From the NCBI GenBank assembly GCA_902494605.1, contig CABUUG010000107.1, positions 1 to 6,621 of the forward strand: a stretch of DNA of 6,621 bases, read 5' to 3'. The first letter of the stretch is position 1. Every line of letters starts with the position of its first letter. The notes under the pieces are model-generated. The model was not told where the DNA came from. It was given only the letters and a program-made list of their open reading frames with translations, and did not search any database. The position numbers and the translations under genes were made by a program. Positions 1-4,169 of this stretch are shown here, in pieces. Source of the stretch: an uncultured Collinsella sp. Its GTDB lineage: Bacteria > Actinomycetota > Coriobacteriia > Coriobacteriales > Coriobacteriaceae.

Positions 1-134
1 ATGTTCAGGAACAGTCCAACGAAGGCGAAACAGCCCCAGGCCTCGGCAAAACCGAAGGGCTGAATGCCGGGGACGAGAAACGTTGCGATCGCGATGGCGA
101 TTGAGGTCAAAAGCCAGTTGAGCAAAAAGCGCAT
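1..134 (-). CDS. Phage holin family 4-2-like small membrane protein (5' part only)
   Basis: The reverse strand reads ATG at 134-132 and stays open to the window edge, giving 44 N-terminal residues that begin MRFLLNWLLTSIAIAIA. Two hydrophobic stretches are visible, roughly residues 3-22 and 30-44, separated by a short loop with PGIQPFGF. This hydrophobic start followed by a Pro-Gly-Ile loop resembles the widespread 'phage holin family / superfamily IV' four-helix membrane proteins (Pfam Phage_holin_4_2 type). These are usually about 110-130 residues long, are mostly chromosomal, and have no established role in lysis. The start is supported by AGAAAGGA on the minus strand (150-143), 8 nt upstream. 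The gene is divergent from the TrpR-like gene. The C-terminal two thirds lie outside the window, so the family call rests on pattern only. Confidence 0.72.
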   Translation of the reverse strand, partial: MRFLLNWLLTSIAIAIATFLVPGIQPFGFAEAWGCFAFVGLFLN

Positions 135-142
135 GGTGGGAA

Positions 143-150
143 TCCTTTCT
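143..150 (-). promoter_or_regulatory. Ribosome binding site of the holin-like gene
   Basis: On the minus strand the sequence is AGAAAGGA, ending 8 nt before the ATG at 134-132. The partial Shine-Dalgarno match at good spacing fixes the start of a partial gene that would otherwise be easy to miss. Confidence 0.6.
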
Positions 151-320
151 TGCGCATGGCGTGGTGAGGGGCGTGAGGGGCACACACCTTTGCAACTCGG
201 ATAGATGCATGGACACGGCCTTGTTTGGGCACCCATTGTTCCAGATATTCGTGGAGCTTGCGTGCGCAGTCGGTTTCAAAACGGCGTTCGTCCTAGAAAA
301 CGTGCCGCTGGCAGAGAGTC

Positions 321-351
321 TTGTCGCTTTAGTTTGGTGGTGTGCTAAACT
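321..351 (+). promoter_or_regulatory. Candidate sigma-A promoter for the TrpR-like gene
   Basis: TTGTCG (321-326) could be a -35 element. TAAACT (346-351), preceded by TG at 343-344 as in an extended -10 (TGnTAAACT), could be the -10. The spacer is 19 bp, longer than ideal, and each hexamer matches consensus only in part. If used, the transcript would have a 5' leader of about 100 nt. A second weak pair, TTGTTT (221-226) and GATATT (244-249) with 17 bp between, lies further upstream. Neither is strong. Confidence 0.3.
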
Positions 352-456
352 GCTACGGGCAAAAGCCACAGGCGTTGCCCTATTGCATATTACGGGTGAA
401 CGATGCCCGATGTCAGTATCAACTTCGATGCCTTTTGGCGGGTTTGGCGGTGATCG

Positions 457-756
457 ATGAATATCGAGAACATGTTTGACAAGCCTGATGTCAAGCAGCT
501 GGTCCACGCATTTAGCCTTTTGGACGACGAGAAGGATATCCAAGCGTTTTTGACCGATATCTGCACGCCGCGCGAGATTTGCGATCTATCGCAGCGCCTG
601 CAGGTCGCGCGTTACCTGGACGAGGGCGAGCCCTATGTCGAGGTTCAGGCGCGTACCGGCGCTTCGTCCACCACGGTGAGCCGTGTGTCCAAGGCACTCA
701 ACGGCGAGTACGGTGGCTATCGCAAGATCCTCATTAAACTGGAGGATGGCGAGTAG
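457..756 (+). CDS. TrpR-like / YerC-YecD family DNA-binding protein
   Basis: This 99-residue all-helical protein matches the TrpR-related YerC/YecD family in length and layout. An N-terminal helical part (residues 8-35) leads to the motif TPREICDLSQRLQVARYLDEG (residues 37-57), the counterpart of the LTPDE...R helix of Trp repressor. A helix-turn-helix follows at about residues 59-81, with GASSTTVSRVSKAL containing the recognition helix. The family is thought to act as small dimeric transcription regulators; YerC of Bacillus has no well-settled target, and tryptophan binding should not be assumed. Residues 85-95 (YGGYRKILIKL) extend past the HTH. The ATG at 457 is chosen because an in-frame TGA lies just upstream (451-453). 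Its ribosome binding site is poor: GGCGGTGA (446-453) is only 3 nt from the ATG. A later ATG (codon 6, position 472) has no better site. The gene is monocistronic, followed by its own terminator at 785-809. Confidence 0.85.
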   Translation: MNIENMFDKPDVKQLVHAFSLLDDEKDIQAFLTDICTPREICDLSQRLQVARYLDEGEPYVEVQARTGASSTTVSRVSKALNGEYGGYRKILIKLEDGE

Positions 757-784
757 GCCAGCGACAACAATGAATTACGAAGAG

Positions 785-809
785 CCGTCCCTCCGTGGGG
801 CGGTTTTTT
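785..809 (+). terminator. Rho-independent terminator after the TrpR-like gene
   Basis: CCGTCCC (785-791) pairs with GGGGCGG (797-803), including one G-T wobble, around a 5-nt loop TCCGT, and is followed directly by six T residues (804-809). It starts 28 nt after the stop codon at 754-756. It should separate the regulator from the addBA operon. Its T-run overlaps the first bases of the long palindrome that follows. Confidence 0.82.
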
Positions 810-895
810 GATCCCCTGGGGACGGAGGAAAACGGATCACCGGGTTAGACTGACCTCCTCGGTGATCCGTTTTCCTCCGTCCCCAAGGGATCAAA
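807..895. repeat. Long imperfect palindrome, 36-bp arms, 17-bp spacer
   Basis: The left arm (807-842) and right arm (860-895) are reverse complements over 36 bp, with a single mismatch (C816 opposite A886). The spacer is 17 nt (843-859). Four GATC sites sit symmetrically (810, 835, 864, 889). The arms contain GGGGACGGAGGAAAACGGAT (left) and its complement (right). No T-run follows in either direction outside the palindrome, so it is not a standard terminator by itself. The size and near identity suggest a REP- or MITE-like intergenic repeat or a structured RNA element; no second copy is in the window. No obvious target-site duplication flanks it. Confidence 0.9.
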
Positions 896-929
896 TCTGT
901 TGGCGTGGGGCAAATCTGTCCGCTTGGGC
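892..929. repeat. Imperfect 19-bp tandem duplication upstream of addB
   Basis: Two adjacent 19-bp units, 892-910 and 911-929, share the first nine bases (CAAATCTGT) exactly and 15 of 19 positions overall. They start inside the last bases of the palindrome's right arm. Two equal sites about two helical turns apart could be an operator for addBA, or simply a local duplication with no function. Confidence 0.55.
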
Positions 930-953
930 GGGTAGGATGGATGCATTGATTAT
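924..953 (+). promoter_or_regulatory. Weak candidate promoter for addBA
   Basis: TTGGGC (924-929) and GATTAT (948-953), 18 bp apart, are the best -35/-10 pair found between the palindrome and addB; the -35 hexamer keeps only TTG. Initiation here would give a leader of under 20 nt and exclude the palindrome from the mRNA. The assignment is tentative. Confidence 0.22.
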
Positions 954-977
954 TGCGAACAGTTTGAGCGGAGGACC

Positions 978-3900
978 ATGCCTGTTCGAATCTATACCAC
1001 CAATGCCGGCACGGATTTGAGCGATGCCGAGTCGGCGTTGCTTGCCGACCTTATTGCCCGCCACGGGCGTGCCGTGTTGCTGGCACCTACGTTTGCCGAG
1101 CTCGACCTGTGCCGTCATGATGCGGCGGAAGTCGGCGTTTCGCTGGGTATCGACTACAAGACGCCTACATCGTGGCTTCGCTCGATTTGGGAGCTTTTGG
1201 GCGACGGGCGCGGTTTCGTCGACAACCTGCAGCGCCAGATGCTGCTCTCGGACATAGTCACGCGTCTCGACGATGCCGACCTGCAGCCGCTTTCGCGCAG
1301 CCAGGGCACGGTGCGCATGCTTGCGCGCATGGCCCGCGATGTGTTGCCGGGTGTGGCGGGGACGACGGCCGAGCGATGCCGTGGCAACAATTGCCAGCCT
1401 GAGCCAAAAAGCGATGCCGAGGCTCGTGTGTTTGAGCTTTTGCGTGCCTACGCGAGCGGTTTGGACCGTCGAGATATGGTCGAGCCCTGCGAGGCAGCTG
1501 ACATTATGGCCGGTGCCCTGGCCGATAGCCTGCCGGCGTGCGCCTGCGCCGTATGCGTGCGCGGTGTCACGTCGTTTACGCACGGCCTGCTCGAGCTGCT
1601 GTCTGCCGTGGCGAACAATGGGGGAGAGGTCGTCGTGCTGCTTGCCCGCGAGCAGGCGGCGATGCGCGAGGAGCTTGCCACGGCATTTGATGCCCGCGGT
1701 GTGCTGTTTGAGATCGCGCCGCTGGGGGAGGATGCCGTCGCGTCTGATGTCGCTTGCGGGACCGCCGCTCAGCCTGCCTTTATTGAGGTCGCCGGCCCCC
1801 ATGCCCGTGCTCATGTCTATGCGGACGTCATCGATAAGTTGGTGAAAGCGCACAAGGAGTCCAAGGCCGATAAAACTACGGCAACGCCCGCCGACCCCGT
1901 GCGCGTGCTCGTTGTTTCTGCCCGGGCATCCCAGTTGTTCGGTGAGCTCTCCTCTCGTCTGGCGGCTCGTCATATCGCTGCCGAGACAGTTGAGTTCACG
2001 GCGTTTTCCCAATCCATTGCGGGCAGGCAGTTTGCGGCGCTCGCCGGCCTGATCGAGCGCATGAAGGCCGCCGATGAAGGCACGGTGTCAAAGACCGAGT
2101 GGTGGCCCGCGCCGGAGCTTACCGACTGGATCTACAGTCCGCTTTCGGGCGCTGATGCCGTCAATGCCCGTACCTTCGATAAGAATATGCGTCTCTCGCG
2201 CAGCAAGACTACCGAGGGCGTTAAGAGCCTGCTGCAGAGCGTTCAGGGCCAGGTGAGGGGCGCGCGCAAGGCGGCGAGCGACGATAACTGGTTTAAGAAC
2301 GTACCGTGTGTGGTCTCGGACGTGTTCCAGGCGCTGTGGCGTGACAAGCCCGTGACGGCGCTTAAGGCCATGCTTGCCGTTGCCGAGGCGTTGCCCGATC
2401 GCTCGCTGGGCAGCTTGGATGGCCAAGCCCGTCGCCAAGCGGAGGTGGCCCTGCTGCGCCACGTCATCGACATCCTTATGAATGGCGCCCGCGCGCTCGA
2501 CGTGTCGCAGGTCGCGACCGTGCCCGTGCTCGATGGCGTTCGCACCAGGGTGGACAAGCGTAGCACCGCCTACGATTACGAGACCCACGAGGTTGACCGT
2601 GCGCCACGTGCCCAGGTTCGTTTTGCTTCGCTTGCCGACGCGGCGGCTCTGCGCCCCGGCAGCTACGATGCCGTGCTGTTTGCCGATGTCGATCTGAACA
2701 GCTATCCGCTCTCGCACGAGGAGGGACCGCTGGCTACGCTGACGGCGAGCCTTGGTCGCGAGGGCGTGACGCTTGAGCCCGCGGCCCTGCTGCGCGTGCG
2801 CTTTGGCCGTGCGATGCAAGCGTCGCGTGGTCCGGTTACGCTCGCCCGTGTGACCCATGATCGTCAGGCGCGCGAGTGCTATCCGGCGGCCGTGTGGACC
2901 GAGTTGCGTGCGCACGCCAAGGCCGCTGACGATGCTAAGGCCGCTGACGACGCTAAGGCCACTGACACCGACAAGGCCGCTGACGACGCTAAGGCCACTG
3001 GCAACGCTAAGGTCGCTGGCGCCGACAAGGCGACGTGCGTGGGTGAGGGCGATATCGTAAGGGACTTCGATCCCGCGGCAGGCGAAGGTCTCAAGCGCGA
3101 GCGCGTGACCTGTGAAGCCCCTCAGCATCTGAGTGCCGAGGCCGTGCCGTATTTGGTCCTGCGCCGTCGCGATGGCGAGGGCGAGGACGCGCCGCTCGTG
3201 CCGCGCCTGACGTCCGCCTCGCAGATCGAGGCCTATTCTACCTGCCCGCTGTGCTGGTTCGTATCGTATCGCGTCAAGCCCCAGTCCATCGATGCGGGCT
3301 TTGGCAACATGGAGAAGGGCAACTTTGTCCACGACGTGCTGGAGCATCTGCATGCCCGTCTGCCCCAAGAGGGCATGGAGCGCGTGACGCCCATGAATCT
3401 GCCTCGGGCGCAGGAGCTGCTGAGCAAGGTCTTTGACGAGACCCTGGCCGAGCATGCCGGCAAGCGCGGTACCGAGGGTCCGCTCGTGCCGCTCTCTCCG
3501 GTGGAGGAACGTCAGGTGGCCGAGATTCTGCCGCAGCTGGAAGGCGTGCTCGCCTACGAGTCCGAGGCACTTGCCCCCTTTGCGCCACGCTACCTTGAGT
3601 TCGCCTTTAATGAGCTTAAGGTCGAGTATGCCGGTTGGCCGCTCGGTGGGCGCATCGACCGCGTGGACGTGGATGCCGAGAACCGTGCCGTGGTGATCGA
3701 CTACAAACATCGCTCGGGCGTCGAGGAGTATAAGCTTGCCGACCCCACGGTGTTCGACGAGAAGACGGGTGCGGTGCCCGCCGACGACCCGCGCTGGCTG
3801 CCGCCGCATACCCAGACGCTCATCTACGCCCAGGCCATGCGCCGGGCGCTGGATCTGAATACCCGTGCGGCGCTTTACTTTTCCACCAAGGGCGGCAAGC

Positions 3901-4166
3901 CCGCGCTGCGCGGTGCCGCGAGCGCCGAGCTGTTGGAGCAGGAGCGCGGCGACGGTCGCATTCCGGGCCTTAAGAAGGGCTTCCCGGGCGAGGGCGGCAA
4001 CATGGACTTCGATGTGCTGCTCGATCGCGTGGAGACCGGCATTGCCGAGCGGCTGCGCGAACTCGAGGCGGGCGTCGTGACGGCGGTCGATCCGACATCG
4101 GCGCAAGCCGCGCATGCGCGCTGCTCGTATAACCACGAAGGAACGTTTGTAAGGAGGGACGTGTAG
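978..4166 (+). CDS. addB: AddB/RexB-like subunit of the double-strand-break helicase-nuclease (PD-(D/E)XK nuclease)
   Basis: The product is 1062 residues, slightly shorter than typical AddB (about 1150). It is the probable partner of the AddA-like helicase that follows; together they resect DNA ends and load recombination. The C-terminal domain (about residues 745-1062) has the RecB-family nuclease signature: SASQIEAYSTCPLCWF (C756, C759), the motif GNFVHDVLEHL with H785, GRIDRVD with D894, VIDYK with D908 and K910, and QTLIY with Q946 and Y950. All expected catalytic residues are present. The N-terminal part (about 1-640) has the AddB-like inactivated-helicase layout, but where Bacillus AddB has a P-loop this protein reads TTNAGTDLSDAE with no GKT. 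The C-terminal tail has one cysteine (C1049) where AddB usually has three for its 4Fe-4S cluster. Residues 649-684 are a six-unit Ala/Asp/Lys repeat. The ATG at 978 is the first after an in-frame TAG (933-935); its ribosome binding site GGAGG (970-974) is only 3 nt away. An addB-addA operon supports the call. Confidence 0.87.
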   Translation: MPVRIYTTNAGTDLSDAESALLADLIARHGRAVLLAPTFAELDLCRHDAAEVGVSLGIDYKTPTSWLRSIWELLGDGRGFVDNLQRQMLLSDIVTRLDDADLQPLSRSQGTVRMLARMARDVLPGVAGTTAERCRGNNCQPEPKSDAEARVFELLRAYASGLDRRDMVEPCEAADIMAGALADSLPACACAVCVRGVTSFTHGLLELLSAVANNGGEVVVLLAREQAAMREELATAFDARGVLFEIAPLGEDAVASDVACGTAAQPAFIEVAGPHARAHVYADVIDKLVKAHKESKADKTTATPADPVRVLVVSARASQLFGELSSRLAARHIAAETVEFTAFSQSIAGRQFAALAGLIERMKAADEGTVSKTEWWPAPELTDWIYSPLSGADAVNARTFDKNMRLSRSKTTEGVKSLLQSVQGQVRGARKAASDDNWFKNVPCVVSDVFQALWRDKPVTALKAMLAVAEALPDRSLGSLDGQARRQAEVALLRHVIDILMNGARALDVSQVATVPVLDGVRTRVDKRSTAYDYETHEVDRAPRAQVRFASLADAAALRPGSYDAVLFADVDLNSYPLSHEEGPLATLTASLGREGVTLEPAALLRVRFGRAMQASRGPVTLARVTHDRQARECYPAAVWTELRAHAKAADDAKAADDAKATDTDKAADDAKATGNAKVAGADKATCVGEGDIVRDFDPAAGEGLKRERVTCEAPQHLSAEAVPYLVLRRRDGEGEDAPLVPRLTSASQIEAYSTCPLCWFVSYRVKPQSIDAGFGNMEKGNFVHDVLEHLHARLPQEGMERVTPMNLPRAQELLSKVFDETLAEHAGKRGTEGPLVPLSPVEERQVAEILPQLEGVLAYESEALAPFAPRYLEFAFNELKVEYAGWPLGGRIDRVDVDAENRAVVIDYKHRSGVEEYKLADPTVFDEKTGAVPADDPRWLPPHTQTLIYAQAMRRALDLNTRAALYFSTKGGKPALRGAASAELLEQERGDGRIPGLKKGFPGEGGNMDFDVLLDRVETGIAERLRELEAGVVTAVDPTSAQAAHARCSYNHEGTFVRRDV
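2922..3029 (+). repeat. Six tandem 18-bp units inside addB (AADDAK-type repeat)
   Basis: Six consecutive 18-bp units run in frame: 2922-2939, 2940-2957, 2958-2975, 2976-2993, 2994-3011 and 3012-3029. They encode AADDAK, AADDAK, ATDTDK, AADDAK, ATGNAK and VAGADK (residues 649-684). Units 2 and 4 are identical in DNA, and unit 1 differs from them by one base. A half unit (AHAK) precedes them. The charged, low-complexity segment sits between the helicase-like part and the nuclease domain, so it is probably a flexible linker. A length change by whole units keeps the frame. Confidence 0.93.
4151..4158 (+). promoter_or_regulatory. Ribosome binding site of addA, inside the 3' end of addB
   Basis: AAGGAGGG lies 11 nt before the ATG at 4170, and its core GGAGG is at 4153-4157. 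It is embedded in the last codons of addB, so addA translation probably depends on ribosomes finishing addB. This strong site fixes the addA start. Confidence 0.85.
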
Positions 4167-4169
4167 ACC

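Larger units (their letters stand above)
135..456. other. Divergent intergenic spacer between the holin-like and TrpR-like genes
   Basis: This 322-bp stretch separates two divergent genes and should carry promoters for both. An open frame of 99 codons (161-460) crosses it and overlaps the next start as ATGA. However, it is rich in codons scarce in the neighbouring genes (AGA, ATA, CTA, TTA, ACA), has no clear ribosome binding site and resembles no family I know, so I treat it as non-coding. I see no tRNA, convincing hairpin or riboswitch here. For the minus-strand gene I could not pick out a convincing -35/-10 pair. Confidence 0.55.

Noticed and set aside
161..460. 99-codon plus-strand open frame overlapping the TrpR-like start as ATGA
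   Set aside because: Its codon use is unlike the neighbours, it has no convincing ribosome binding site and no recognisable motifs, and it fills a divergent promoter region. The ATGA overlap appears coincidental.
860..895. Right arm of the palindrome as a second intrinsic terminator
   Set aside because: No T-run follows the arm in the plus direction, and reading out on the minus strand gives A residues rather than T residues.
967..971. AGCGG, the Bacillus AddAB Chi sequence, overlapping the addB ribosome binding site
   Set aside because: A 5-mer is expected often in sequence of this composition, further copies occur in the genes, and Chi for this organism is unknown.
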